Assembly: GCA_020027875.1 (NCBI GenBank)
Contig: JAHRHA010000023.1
Coordinates: 44,305 to 108,304 of the forward strand
Origin: Micromonosporaceae bacterium
GTDB taxonomy: Bacteria > Actinomycetota > Actinomycetes > Mycobacteriales > Micromonosporaceae
Reading direction: 5' to 3'
DNA: 64,000 nucleotides
The notes under the pieces are model-generated. The model made no database searches and was not told the origin of the DNA. It saw only the letters and a list, made by a program, of their open reading frames with translations. Position 1 is the stretch's first letter, and each line of letters begins with the position of its first letter. This document shows, piece after piece, positions 43,381 through 51,764 of the stretch. The position numbers and the translations under genes are program-made.

Positions 43381-43694
43381 TCGGTCGCAAGGCCAAGTTT
43401 GTCAACCAGGCCAGGCCGTCGCGCCATCACAAGTTCCTTGGCCGACGCTGCGCCTTCTGCAGTGAGTCGGTATAGCCGTCGACGTGGCTTGCTTACATCT
43501 GCAGCCAACTCCTCCCAGCGGGCTATCACCCACCCCGCAGTCGCCAGCCGCTCCAAGATCTTGTAAACGGTGGGGCCGGAACGCTGGGTCTGTTTCGTGA
43601 TCGCCCAACCATGAAGTTCGTACCCGGCCGCGTCCAGCAACGCTTGAAGGACGTCAAGGGTCGGCTCAGTCACCCGCCTCAGTCCGTCTTGCAT
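43362..43694 (-). CDS. PadR family transcriptional regulator
   Basis: The 110-residue PadR-type winged HTH shows the order TEPTLDVLQALLDAAGYELHGWAITKQTQRSGPTVYKILERLATAGWVIARWEE, then the wing SKPRRRLYRLTAEGAASAKELV. PadR regulators usually repress the operon they belong to, here with the downstream membrane protein. It overlaps that gene by 19 bp. Confidence 0.85.
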   Translation of the reverse strand: MQDGLRRVTEPTLDVLQALLDAAGYELHGWAITKQTQRSGPTVYKILERLATAGWVIARWEELAADVSKPRRRLYRLTAEGAASAKELVMARRPGLVDKLGLATDWMAFR

Positions 43695-43714
43695 GTCGGC
43701 AGCCTAACACGCTA

Positions 43715-44184
43715 ATGCATCTAGGTGAAATAAGGCAAAGCCAGGGGCGAGTCTCCGCAACCGGGGCCGGCCTGTCGAACACGCGCCCAACTCGGCGTCG
43801 GAGTCGCCCGCGGCTCACGATCTTCGCCGTCCGGAGGCGGGTGCCGAGCTGGCGAGCAGGTGCATCCAAGATCACTCGGGCCGCCCACGGGCCAGTCAAC
43901 CCGTCGCGCGACGGGCTATGGCGGTCGCGAGCGGGCAGGCTGCACATGGCCGGAACAGGCCTTGGGGACAGGATGCCCTGATCGGAACTGACTTCCAAAC
44001 TGGAGGTTTCACCTAACGTCGCGGGCCCGTGCCGCCCACCACGCCACCAACCGGTTCGCCCTGCTTACAACGTTCCGTTGTGCTGGATCGACGCCGAGGC
44101 AAACGCACCAGCCCGCACCACGGATACTCGCTTCTTGACGCCAGCCCGGCGCCGCCGCGTAGCTTGCTCACGAGCGGCCCGGTT
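43715..44184. other. About 470 bp without a credible gene
   Basis: The frames on both strands here have no domain signatures, and none has a convincing start with a Shine-Dalgarno. I see nothing definite in it. Confidence 0.5.
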
Positions 44185-44451
44185 CTAGATGTCCGGTCCG
44201 ATGTAGACGACTTGAGCGTCGCCGCCTTCCAGGTACCACAGGACGATCCAATTGTCGTCCTCACCTGTGTTCCTCAGCCGCACCTGCCACACCGGCCCAC
44301 CGTCGCGGCGCCGCCACATGTACCTCCGGGCCTCCCCGGCCTCCGGGTGATCGCATATCAGGTCAATGGCATCGCAGATTGCGTCCCAGAGGCGACCCCG
44401 GGTCGAATCCTGTCGACCTTCTCCAGCTGGATCATCACTTCCGGCGCACAC
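44185..44451 (-). CDS. RelE/ParE-like toxin candidate
   Basis: The 88-residue protein shows GRLWDAICDAIDLICDHPEAGEARRYMWRRRDGGPVWQVRLRNTGEDDNWIVLWYLEGGDAQVVYIG. This matches the RelE-type RNase layout: helix, Arg cluster, then a beta-rich core ending VVYIGPD. GTG start at 44451 abuts the antitoxin stop. The N-terminus before GRLWDA is unclear and may be frameshifted. It probably inhibits translation when its antitoxin is lost. Confidence 0.65.
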   Translation of the reverse strand: MCAGSDDPAGEGRQDSTRGRLWDAICDAIDLICDHPEAGEARRYMWRRRDGGPVWQVRLRNTGEDDNWIVLWYLEGGDAQVVYIGPDI

Positions 44452-44727
44452 CTAGGTTCCAGACTCACGAGGGGTTGATCCCTTCCGGCGGGGACGCCCC
44501 GCCCGGAAGCCGTAATTCGGGTCGTTCTGCATCCTGTCGATCACGTCCAGGATGTCCGGCCGCTGCAACAGCTCCGCCTGCTCAGCGGTAACGATGGCCG
44601 CCGGCGTCAGCGTGATTGTGCCATTCGCCGCGACCTCGACCAGGTACCGCCGGTCATCGGCCCTGGCGACCCGACCCAACGGCGCCCTGCGGCGGTCGTC
44701 GAGTTCGATGATGGTTTGGTGTGACAT
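44452..44727 (-). CDS. Putative type II antitoxin
   Basis: The 91-residue protein has an N-terminal DNA-binding-like segment (MSHQTIIELDDRRRAPLGRVARADDRRYLVEVAANGTITL) and a helical toxin-binding tail (AEQAELLQRPDILDVIDRM). It resembles AbrB-type antitoxins. It precedes the toxin with a zero-base gap, as in classic TA operons. A 16-bp palindrome CTGGGGTGCACCCCAG (44766-44781) about 40 bp upstream is a good autoregulatory operator. Confidence 0.65.
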   Translation of the reverse strand: MSHQTIIELDDRRRAPLGRVARADDRRYLVEVAANGTITLTPAAIVTAEQAELLQRPDILDVIDRMQNDPNYGFRAGRPRRKGSTPRESGT

Positions 44728-44765
44728 TGTCCCAAGTTCCTTCCTGGGGAGGGGACGCTAGACCC

Positions 44766-44781
44766 CTGGGGTGCACCCCAG
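44766..44781. promoter_or_regulatory. TA-operon palindromic operator candidate
   Basis: CTGGGGTGCACCCCAG is a perfect 16-bp palindrome about 40 bp upstream of the antitoxin ATG. A second, imperfect palindrome, GGGGTAATACCCC, lies at 44827-44839. Confidence 0.5.
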
Positions 44782-44882
44782 TGCAATTGCCCTAGGCTCC
44801 GGGCTGTTGCCCATCCAGGCTATCACGGGGTAATACCCCCAGGGGGTGCGCGTCCGCTCCCATCCGCGGCCCTACCGCCAAT

Positions 44883-45283
44883 TCATTCGGAGGATCGCGC
44901 GGGGTGCCTTGAGCGGCGGCCCACTCGGAATCGACGATCGGGCTCCTGCCCGTCCTCGTGAGCGTCCTCCAAATGGTGCGCAAGACCCATCGAGCCACGT
45001 GGCACACCGAGGCCGTCCGCAATCCGGGTGAGGAGATCATAGGAGACCACGACCCGACGGCCCGCGATAATTTCGGACACCTCGCTCTGCGCCTGCTGGG
45101 TGAGCGCCGCCATTCGGCGCTGCGAGACGCCGAATCTCTGCAAAATGCGGTACACGGCGCCGATGTCGGCCGGGCCAGTGCCTCGCGCACGTCCGGCCTG
45201 CTCCATGCCGCCGGGTCGATGGACTCGTGGATCAATCGACGCCGGCTCGGTCCAAGCCAAAGCGCATCGGGTTCAATACTCAT
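44883..45283 (-). pseudogene. Frameshifted XRE-like regulator
   Basis: The first frame, from ATG 45283, gives SIDPAAWSRPDVREALA. A one-base shift near 45170 leads to DIGAVYRILQRFGVSQRRMAALTQQAQSEVSEIIAGRRVVVSYDLLTRIADGLGVPRGSMGLA. This is the same architecture as the intact XRE gene at 39140, inverted. Upstream of the ATG is the two-hairpin leader. The break is real unless the sequence has a one-base error. Confidence 0.72.
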
Positions 45284-45286
45284 CAG

Positions 45287-45337
45287 TCAGGACTCCGTTT
45301 CCTGATCAGGCCCGGGGAGCGGGTGTTTCAGCACCCG
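45287..45337 (-). promoter_or_regulatory. Two-hairpin leader of XRE gene, copy 2 (inverted)
   Basis: TCAGGA-7-TCCTGA (45287-45305) and CGGGTG-6-CACCCG (45320-45337) are mirrored relative to copy 1, since the XRE gene here runs on the minus strand. Its ATG is at 45283. Confidence 0.7.
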
Positions 45338-45468
45338 TCCGGGCCGCCTAAGAACAGACAAACCGGGTACCGAGCAGTTCGAGTTCGACCCCTCCCTTCA
45401 TCGCCTCGCCCGCCAGGACAAGCGCGCCCCGCACGACGCGTTAAGGCGCTCGTTATACATTTCGATGT

Positions 45469-45630
45469 GTGGCGTGCCCACACGGCGTACCGGTGCTGGC
45501 TCAGGCGCTCGCACCATTGGCAGGCATCGAACCGTACGAGGTGCTCCAGGTCCCGCATGCGGAGCGGCGGATGCCCCTACCGGCCATCGCCGGGTTGGTC
45601 CAGTTCGAGGAGGGGGAGGCACGGCAATGA
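45469..45630 (+). CDS. Small protein overlapping RHH gene
   Basis: This 53-residue frame from GTG 45469 encodes VACPHGVPVLAQALAPLAG and ends VQFEEGEARQ. Its TGA overlaps the RHH start by 3 bases (ATGA), the usual sign of coupled small two-gene modules. A CxxH at the start might bind metal. It could be a toxin or regulator partner, but I recognise no family. Confidence 0.4.
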   Translation: MACPHGVPVLAQALAPLAGIEPYEVLQVPHAERRMPLPAIAGLVQFEEGEARQ

Positions 45631-45965
45631 CGAACGACATCACCGCGAAGGAGCTTCGGGATATGGCCGACGCCGTCGACGTGGCGAACGCGGTCGCGGC
45701 CGGCCGGATCGAGTATCTCGACGAGCCGGCCGAGCTGCCGGCGCCGCCCGAGTCCGAGCCGATGGTCATGCGCGGCATGCGCCTGCCAGTGAGCCTGGAC
45801 CAGCAGGTGCGGGCGGCCGCCGCCGCCGCCGGTCTGTCGTTCTCGGCGATGATCCGGGAGTGGATCGAGCTTGGACTTGCCGAAATAGAGGACGACCAGA
45901 CCATCCCGCTCTCGGCCCTTCGCCGAGCCATTGCCCACGTCGCCCAGACCGGACACGCCGCCTGA
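45627..45965 (+). CDS. Ribbon-helix-helix-like regulator or antitoxin
   Basis: The 112-residue protein has a C-terminal RHH-type domain: GMRLPVSLDQQVRAAAAAAGLSFSAMIREWIELGLAEIE, the usual strand-helix-helix spacing. The N-terminus is TNDITAKELRDMADAVDV with an acidic linker. ATG 45627 overlaps the stop of the 53-residue frame, and GGAGGC lies a short distance upstream. The pair may be a toxin-antitoxin module. Confidence 0.7.
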   Translation: MTNDITAKELRDMADAVDVANAVAAGRIEYLDEPAELPAPPESEPMVMRGMRLPVSLDQQVRAAAAAAGLSFSAMIREWIELGLAEIEDDQTIPLSALRRAIAHVAQTGHAA

Positions 45966-46052
45966 CCGCGCCGCCCGCACGTGGCTACGGCAAATACGCG
46001 GCAGCGAATCGGGTCTACGAGCCATCCGTCCAGTTCAGAGCGTCGTAGATCT

Positions 46053-46115
46053 CGGTCTTGAAACCGCTAGGGGGCAGTGATGTTCCTCCAGGGTTCGAAT
46101 CCCTGGCCCTCCGCA
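46053..46115. repeat. Duplicated 3' end of tRNA-Ser(TGA) (att site)
   Basis: CGGTCTTGAAACCGCTAG and the following 45 nt match the tRNA-Ser 3' half at 38774-38836, with one loop base missing and one added. It lacks the tRNA 5' half, so it is an attachment remnant and not a gene. Confidence 0.85.
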
Positions 46116-46460
46116 AACAGCGTCGTGACCAGCGCGAACGCCGCCTGCAGGGCGCGGCCGGCGTCTCGGTGTGTCTCACTGAATCCCATACTCGCTCGCC
46201 GTTTGGGGGCGCATCGGGGGGAAGCTCCGTCTGCCATGCCGTGCCCAAAATGTGCCGTGTGGCTCACACCTTGATCCGTTACGGATCGGGCGGGATCAAT
46301 CCTCGGACAGGAGGTCAACACCGCCCACGGAGTTCGGCGGCGACGTGCTCATAGGCGGCCCGGACGGGTGTTCCACCACCCGCTACCTGGGCATTGATCA
46401 GGATTGGGGTCCTGACCCGTGGCTTTCAACAGCAACCCGAGTCGTCCGATGCAGCGAGGC
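46116..46460. repeat. Second copy of the island's left-end sequence including the XRE leader
   Basis: This region is imperfectly homologous to 38837-39190 throughout. The two-hairpin leader (CGGGTG-6-CACCCG at 46365-46382, TCAGGA-6-TCCTGA at 46398-46415) is preserved, but a one-base loss at the gene start and a missing HTH leave only a stub of the XRE gene (GTG 46419). Confidence 0.75.
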
Positions 46461-46537
46461 TGGTCAATCACGGTGCGGTCGCCGTTGATGCGGCTACGTG
46501 CCGGAGCACCTTGCCGTGGCGGCTGATGGCTTCGACA

Positions 46538-47065
46538 ATGGCCGTTACGCGATGGAATGAGCGGGCTACAGCGACCAGCCGTGGGAGCCAAGACTTGAGC
46601 GATCAATGGAGGTCGCTACGGCGACGCCTGCTGGCGGCCGGCGTCATCGTGGTCGTCGGTGGCTCGGTGGCGCTGCCATCTCTTCGCGATGCCTACGTGA
46701 CCGTCCCGCTCTGGATCGCCCTTACGACGATCGCGAGCCTCGGCGTGCTCGCCTCCGTTATTGGCATGCTTGCCGTCGATGGCGTCCTTCGCGTCGTCGG
46801 AAGGGGCGCCTATTTCTTCCCGCGGTCGCTGGACCGGGAAACCACCCCAAGCCGGTGGAAGGGCAGCGTTGGCGTTGTGGCGTCAAGCCTGGCCGCCGCT
46901 GCCTACTCGGCCCATCTGGAGCGTCTATACCCGGTGGCACCATGGTGGATGAACCTCGGCTCGACAGGCCTTGTGCTCGGTGCCTGGCTGGTCATAGCCC
47001 GCCTGGTCGCATCTGGCTCAAGGCGACTGATAGACCGCAAGCGGGCGGAGAATGCTTCATCTTGA
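46538..47065 (+). CDS. Membrane protein of unknown function
   Basis: The 175-residue frame carries four hydrophobic stretches (LLAAGVIVVVGGSVALP, VPLWIALTTIASLGVLASVIGML, VGVVASSLAAAAYSA, LGSTGLVLGAWLVIARLV) between basic loops. It lies behind the XRE stub at 46419, whose frame runs into it. Start could be ATG 46526 or 46538; no good Shine-Dalgarno is visible. I recognise no family. Confidence 0.5.
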   Translation: MAVTRWNERATATSRGSQDLSDQWRSLRRRLLAAGVIVVVGGSVALPSLRDAYVTVPLWIALTTIASLGVLASVIGMLAVDGVLRVVGRGAYFFPRSLDRETTPSRWKGSVGVVASSLAAAAYSAHLERLYPVAPWWMNLGSTGLVLGAWLVIARLVASGSRRLIDRKRAENASS

Positions 47066-47344
47066 CCGCTCCGATGCGAACACTCGGCAGGGTGGTCAGC
47101 GACGGTCGTCCCCGCTGTGGCCCCGCCTGCTGCGAGGAACCCCGACCTGCACGACGTCGATAGCCACGTGCCGGGTTGTCGTCGACAACGTCCCGTCCCC
47201 CTGGCCGCGTGCCCCTCCTAGCTTCCTTCTCCCGCATCTGCGACCGCCGCGACGCGCCGCGCTTGCGCGGCGCCTTGATCGTAAAGAGCGGGATTCGGCA
47301 ATGCGCCCGGGAAGCCCGGACATACGCACGTCAACGTCGCGAGG

Positions 47345-48337
47345 TCAGCTCGGGGGCAGCTGGCCCGCCCGGTCGACGATGGCCCGGACCACGACCGCCG
47401 TGGATCCGATGACGGTGTCGCCGGGTCCCCACTCTGTCTGCTCGGTCGTGACCGATCGCTCACCCAGGAACTGGAGCGTGGTGCGGTCGAAGATCCACTC
47501 GGTGCGCATGCCAGCATGGGTCCGGGCAATCGCCACACCGTGACGGCCGAGGGCGTCGACGGCGTCGTCGACGACCGTGATACCCGGGATCCGAGCCGCC
47601 GCCTTGTAGAGCGCCTCGGCCAGGTCGGCCGGGACGATCGACTCGCGCATCATGTCGCCGATCGTCACGAACGCCTCCTGCTGCGGGTTCGGCCCCGCCC
47701 CCCACGTCTCGATGTAGATCTTGGCGAGCAGCACGTCCGGGTTGGTCGACACTGTCGTCAGGTACCGGAAGGTGGCGTAGTTCAGGGACTCACCACCGGT
47801 GGACTCAAGGATGAGATCTTCTGCGCCGACGTTGGGGTTCTCCTGGCGCAGCAGCCCAGGCCCGCCGGTCACCGACTTCCAGATCTGGCGGCGGTGCGGC
47901 TTGAGCGCGATCACCTCGACCACCACATTGCCGCTCGCGTCCTGCGAAAAAGACATGCCGGCGAAGCCGCCGTACGTCTCGATGTACTCGAACTGATCGT
48001 CGCGCACCTGGTCCGCCGGCGGGATGTCGGTGCTGTTCGCCGCGACCAGGGCGATGCGCTCGAGCAGGTCGCCGGCCGGTGTCTGGCCGGCCCAGAACTT
48101 CCCGACCCCGAAACCGAAGGCGCTGACCGCGCCTGCCGCGACGACGATCGCCATCGCACTCGCGGTCAGGGCGATCAGGACGCGCCGACGTCGCCGCCGT
48201 ACGCGCGGTGTCCTTCCGGCGGCCACGTCGGCGATCTGCTCCATGAGCCGCTCCTTCAACATCTGGTGCCGGTCGCCAGGCAGGTCATGCGCCGGGTCCG
48301 GCATTAGCCGCACCAGCTCGCTGCGCTCGTCGTTCAT
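47345..48337 (-). CDS. CU044_5270 family protein (sigma-factor partner)
   Basis: The 330-residue protein has a cytoplasmic N-terminus (SELVRLMPDPAHDLPGDRHQMLKERLM), an Arg-rich stretch, one membrane helix (VLIALTASAMAIVVAAGAVSAFG) and an extracytoplasmic domain with STDIPPADQVRDDQFEYIETY. It belongs to the actinobacterial CU044_5270 family, which sits next to sigma factors. The start overlaps the sigma gene's stop by 4 bases (ATGA), so it may be an anti-sigma or sensor partner. Confidence 0.82.
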   Translation of the reverse strand: MNDERSELVRLMPDPAHDLPGDRHQMLKERLMEQIADVAAGRTPRVRRRRRRVLIALTASAMAIVVAAGAVSAFGFGVGKFWAGQTPAGDLLERIALVAANSTDIPPADQVRDDQFEYIETYGGFAGMSFSQDASGNVVVEVIALKPHRRQIWKSVTGGPGLLRQENPNVGAEDLILESTGGESLNYATFRYLTTVSTNPDVLLAKIYIETWGAGPNPQQEAFVTIGDMMRESIVPADLAEALYKAAARIPGITVVDDAVDALGRHGVAIARTHAGMRTEWIFDRTTLQFLGERSVTTEQTEWGPGDTVIGSTAVVVRAIVDRAGQLPPS

Positions 48338-48945
48338 CGGTTCCCCTCCCGTTCAGGCCGGGCCGCATCGGGCGGCCACCTGTTATCTGTCGCCAGCCTG
48401 GGGATGAGTTCCGGGCCGCGGCCCTCAGATGCGGCTAGCTTTCGCCGCGCGCGGGATAGGCGCGACCGTACGGTCCCGACCGGGACGCCCAAGGCCTGGG
48501 CGGCGCTCGCGTAGTCGAGCCCAGCCCACACGCAGAGTGCGACCACCTCACGTTCGGCTGTACGGAGGTTGCGCAGCGCCTCCCGCACGGATGCGAGGGT
48601 GCCGGCATCGTCCATGCGGCCGACCACCTCGTCGGCGAAATCGGGGACTTGCTCGGGCGGCCAGAGCCGAGCCAGGAGATTCCGTTCGCGCCGCGCCTTG
48701 CGGGTGAGATTGCGGATCGTGTTTGTCGCGATGCCCAGCAGCCACGGCTGCAGCGACCCGCCCTCCGGGTCGATTCGCTGACGAATTCGCCAGGCCTGCA
48801 GGAACGTTGCCGAGAGCACATCCTCAGCCAACGACCGGTCGGCGGTCAGGCGGTATCCGTGCCGGTACACGGCCTGGGCCTGCTCGTCGAACAGCTCGCC
48901 GAGCGCCGCCGGCTCTCCCGCGCGCAGGCGTGCGCGCATACTCAT
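48334..48945 (-). CDS. ECF-type RNA polymerase sigma factor
   Basis: The 203-residue protein has sigma region 2 (LGELFDEQAQAVYRHGYRLTADRSLAEDVLSATFLQAWR) and region 4 (LRTAEREVVALCVWAGLDYASAAQALGVPVGTVRSRLSRARRKL). It is expected to direct transcription in response to an external signal relayed by its partner. The first Met of the domain, MSMRARLRAG at 48945, is preferred to the longer frame at 48999. Confidence 0.88.
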   Translation of the reverse strand: MSMRARLRAGEPAALGELFDEQAQAVYRHGYRLTADRSLAEDVLSATFLQAWRIRQRIDPEGGSLQPWLLGIATNTIRNLTRKARRERNLLARLWPPEQVPDFADEVVGRMDDAGTLASVREALRNLRTAEREVVALCVWAGLDYASAAQALGVPVGTVRSRLSRARRKLAASEGRGPELIPRLATDNRWPPDAARPEREGNR

Positions 48946-49283
48946 CTCCACATCGACTACCTGTCCGCCCGAGCGTTCCGAGTTCCCGGGGGGCAACATG
49001 GGTTCTCGACGGGGCGCCTGGCCGATCTCCGAACGACCCCAATGGGCAGAGAGTCATCGGGTGATGACTCACGCCAACAGTGACGTGCATCTGACAACAG
49101 GCACGATAACGAATCGGCATCGGCGCCACCGCGCCTGTAACGCATCCACTAGCGTCTGGCGCTGGATATGGTCCCGCCAAGACGCACAGTGCACAGACAT
49201 GCGAGGTCATGCGCAGGCGTCAATGGCAACCTGCAGTGATGCTTGCCCCGGCCCAGGTCATATCCCACCCTTGAGGAGTTGGC

Positions 49284-50069
49284 GTGAACCGCTTTCGTCC
49301 GTCGGTCAGACGAGCCCTGTCCATCGCCGCTGCCGCGGTAGCAGGGTTCGCCGCGACACTCGTGTTCGCCACACCCGCCTTCGCCCATCACGTGACAGTG
49401 ACTGGCGCACCGACGTGCCAAGACAACGGCACGTGGAAGGTGGTGTGGACGGTTGTCAACAGCGAAGGCGACAAGACGGCCGTTCTTACGACGGTGACGG
49501 TGGACCCAGACGGCAGTGCGATCACGAATGATCCGATTGCCTCGGGTACGGCGATGGCGGCCGGCGGTTCGGTAAGTGGCGAGCAGACGTTCCCCGGCAC
49601 AGAAACATCGGCGACCCTTACGATCAACCTCGCCACGTGGAGCAACGGGGTAACGAAGACTCACGTCCAGGAGCCAACCCAAACCAAGACGATCCCGTTG
49701 CCGGAAGGACAGTGCACGCGGGTGCCGGAACCCAAAGTCGAGTTCAGGTCGAACTGCGACGGTACGGTGACCGTGAAGCTATTCAACGAGGGTGAAGGCG
49801 ACGCCACTTACGAGGTCAACGGCGTCGAACATGCGTTGCTTCCCGGCACCACAAAGGATGTTCCTGTCAACAGTAAGGACGAGATCACGGTTACTCACGG
49901 AGATCTGGTCTGGAAGTACACGTGGAAGGATCCGGGTAACTGCCTACCCGTGACCGGCTCGAGCTTGACCGGTCTCCTGGTTGTCGGGGCTTCCTTGGTC
50001 CTGGGCGGCATCGGGATCATCACATTGCTATCTCTGACGCGGCGTCGCCGGTCGCGCACAGCCACCTGA
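49284..50069 (+). CDS. LPxTG-like surface protein
   Basis: The 261-residue protein has a signal peptide (RRALSIAAAAVAGFAATLVFATPAFAHH, cleavage after AFA), beta-rich repeats with TVVNSEGDKTAVLTTVTVDPDG, and a C-terminal LPVTGSSLTG followed by a hydrophobic helix and RRRR. LPVTG fits a sortase sorting signal, so it is probably cell-wall anchored. GTG 49284 follows GAGGAG at 49273-49278. Similar proteins carry this architecture in Micromonosporaceae. Confidence 0.8.
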   Translation: MNRFRPSVRRALSIAAAAVAGFAATLVFATPAFAHHVTVTGAPTCQDNGTWKVVWTVVNSEGDKTAVLTTVTVDPDGSAITNDPIASGTAMAAGGSVSGEQTFPGTETSATLTINLATWSNGVTKTHVQEPTQTKTIPLPEGQCTRVPEPKVEFRSNCDGTVTVKLFNEGEGDATYEVNGVEHALLPGTTKDVPVNSKDEITVTHGDLVWKYTWKDPGNCLPVTGSSLTGLLVVGASLVLGGIGIITLLSLTRRRRSRTAT

Positions 50070-50100
50070 TGCCAAGTCCGAACCATTCGAGAGAGCCCCG

Positions 50101-50290
50101 GGCCCTAGGCTCTGGGCGCTCTCGTCATAACCCAACGTCGCGATGATCAGAAGACGGTCGACACTCAGCGGGAGGGTGGAGACGAGCAGGTTGGGCTGCT
50201 GACCGATAACCGCGACGTCGCGCATGTGCTCGTAGGAGTTGACCGCCGCGACACCGGCGACGATCAGGTTCGATGCTTCGAAGGCGAGGC
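50101..50290 (-). pseudogene. DUF2637-like gene fragment
   Basis: One minus frame from about 50290 reads LAFEASNLIVAGVAAVNSYEHMRDVAVIG then LLVSTLPLSVDRLLIIATLGYDESAQS. The SYEHM and PLSVDRLLIIAT segments resemble the DUF2637 membrane domain of actinomycete mobile elements. Only about 60 residues are present and no clean start is seen, so this is a remnant. Confidence 0.45.
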
Positions 50291-50309
50291 GCCGGAGTCC
50301 TTACTGGAA

Positions 50310-51473
50310 CTACATAGGAGCTAGATCGACACCGACGGCGTCTCGACCCATGCCGACCGCGGTCCGCAACGTCGTCCCGGTGCCCATGAACGGGTCCAGG
50401 ACGATCCCGCGCCCTGGTGGGAGGTCATGTCCACAAGTAGTCCACCCGACGGTCTCGCGACGAGCGAAGGTGAACTCGCGAAAATACCCGCCGAGCACCT
50501 TCTTTGCCTCCGTCGCCAACGCCTGCACCACCGTCGAGTTCCGTCCAGTGCCGGTCTGGACCTGCAACGCCTTGCCGGCGTCGGAGACGCCCGTGGCTTG
50601 GATCGCGGCGATGTGCGCCTCGGTCAGTCCGGCCGCTCTCGCAAGCTCCATCGCCCGCTTCGCCTGCGGCCGCGACGGGTCGAGCTGTGCCGTCCGTCGT
50701 ACGACTCGCTGCCTCGGTACACCACACTTCGCACAAACGTACAGCGGGCAGCCTAGCAGGATGGCTCTGCGCACGATCTCGGCTGGGAATGGCGCAAGGT
50801 GGCGGCCCATGTATCGCTCGGGGCTGATACGCCAGATGTCCCCTGGGTTGGCGCCATTGCCCACGGCCTCCGAGTAGCCGAACAGGTCGTAGTAGTAGTC
50901 CGCCCTCGGCGCTAGATGAACGATGTACTCGTGCCGGTTGGCGAGGCGGTTGCGGGCCGGCTCCGGCATGCCGCCATCCTTCGCCCAGATGATTCTGTTG
51001 CGGATGAACCAGCCCGCGTCGCTGGCGGCGGCCTCGATCCGGCCCGGGATTCCCGCGAGCGATCGCTTGTGGAAGGTGTCGCCGATATTGAGAAACACCG
51101 ATCCCGTCGGCCGCAGGACACGCTTCCATTCGGTGAGGCACTGCATCATCGCCTCGACGTAGCGGCTGGCACTGTCCTCCTGGCCGATCTGGTCGGGCAG
51201 GCCGTAGTCGCGCTTCCTCCAGTACGGCGGCGACGTCACCACCAGGTCGACGCTCCTGTTTGGCAGGGGGATCTTGCGGGCGTCACCCTCGATGACGGTC
51301 TGCCTGGGGGCGTCCTCAAACTCGGTGTCCGGGTCGACGGGCGGTGCGAAGAGCGGCTCCTCGAGCAGTGGTTCGGCGGTCCAACGTGCGCCCAAGGTCA
51401 CCACAGAATCGTACCGGCCCGCGGGGCGCATATTGATCATTGTGGCTTGGCGAGTCGCCCACCGAGTAGTCAC
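50310..51473 (-). CDS. Orphan beta-type DNA methyltransferase (TSPPYW motif)
   Basis: The 387-residue protein has the catalytic motif TSPPYWRKRDYG (motif IV), the later SAM motif DPFMGTGTTLRTAVGMGRDAVGVDL, and CAKCGVPRQRVVRR in the target-recognition segment. The order (motif IV before motif I) indicates a beta-class N4-cytosine or N6-adenine methyltransferase. No restriction gene is adjacent, so it may be an orphan. Start is uncertain: GTG 51473 or ATG 51440. Confidence 0.82.
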   Translation of the reverse strand: MTTRWATRQATMINMRPAGRYDSVVTLGARWTAEPLLEEPLFAPPVDPDTEFEDAPRQTVIEGDARKIPLPNRSVDLVVTSPPYWRKRDYGLPDQIGQEDSASRYVEAMMQCLTEWKRVLRPTGSVFLNIGDTFHKRSLAGIPGRIEAAASDAGWFIRNRIIWAKDGGMPEPARNRLANRHEYIVHLAPRADYYYDLFGYSEAVGNGANPGDIWRISPERYMGRHLAPFPAEIVRRAILLGCPLYVCAKCGVPRQRVVRRTAQLDPSRPQAKRAMELARAAGLTEAHIAAIQATGVSDAGKALQVQTGTGRNSTVVQALATEAKKVLGGYFREFTFARRETVGWTTCGHDLPPGRGIVLDPFMGTGTTLRTAVGMGRDAVGVDLAPM

Positions 51474-51536
51474 CGCAAGGGCCCAACTCGGTCGGCCCTT
51501 CGCGTGTGGTGATGGTGAACCGGGGCGGACTACTAC

Positions 51537-51764
51537 TCAGGGCTTCTTGCGTCGGCGCGCCCCGCCCCGCTGGCGCAACTGGACGCCCGACTCCGTCAGG
51601 ACTCGGTGCACGAACCCGTACGAGCGGCCGGTCGATGACGCCAGGGCGCGGATGCTTTCGCCCGATGTGTAGCGCTTTACCAGATCCTTGGCGAGCGTCT
51701 GGCGCTCCGCTCCGACGATGCGGCGACCCTTCTCGGTACTGGCTGTTGGGCCGGTAGCTGCCAT
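51537..51764 (-). CDS. Small HTH domain protein
   Basis: The 75-residue protein is basic (GARRRKKP tail) and has an HTH-like core ESIRALASSTGRSYGFVHRVLTESGVQLRQR after an N-terminal helix GAERQTLAKDLVKRYTSG. It matches a conserved small actinomycete HTH family. A role in DNA binding is likely, but the target is unknown. It lies directly upstream of the methyltransferase on the same strand. Confidence 0.78.
   Translation of the reverse strand: MAATGPTASTEKGRRIVGAERQTLAKDLVKRYTSGESIRALASSTGRSYGFVHRVLTESGVQLRQRGGARRRKKP

Larger units (their letters stand above)
38837..46115. mobile_element. Relic genomic island integrated at tRNA-Ser(TGA)
   Basis: The island lies between the intact tRNA-Ser and a duplicated tRNA 3' end at 46053-46115. 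It contains XRE regulators, a decayed DUF6650-like gene, a TIR-TPR protein, a tRNA-Tyr-like relic, a PadR pair, a toxin-antitoxin pair and an RHH protein. No integrase or conjugation gene is visible. The sequence that follows each tRNA end (233 bp or more) is itself duplicated, so two related elements may have integrated in tandem and then decayed. Confidence 0.7.

Noticed and set aside
43666..43998. 110-codon minus frame after PadR
   Set aside because: Overlaps the PadR promoter region and has no domain or start signal.
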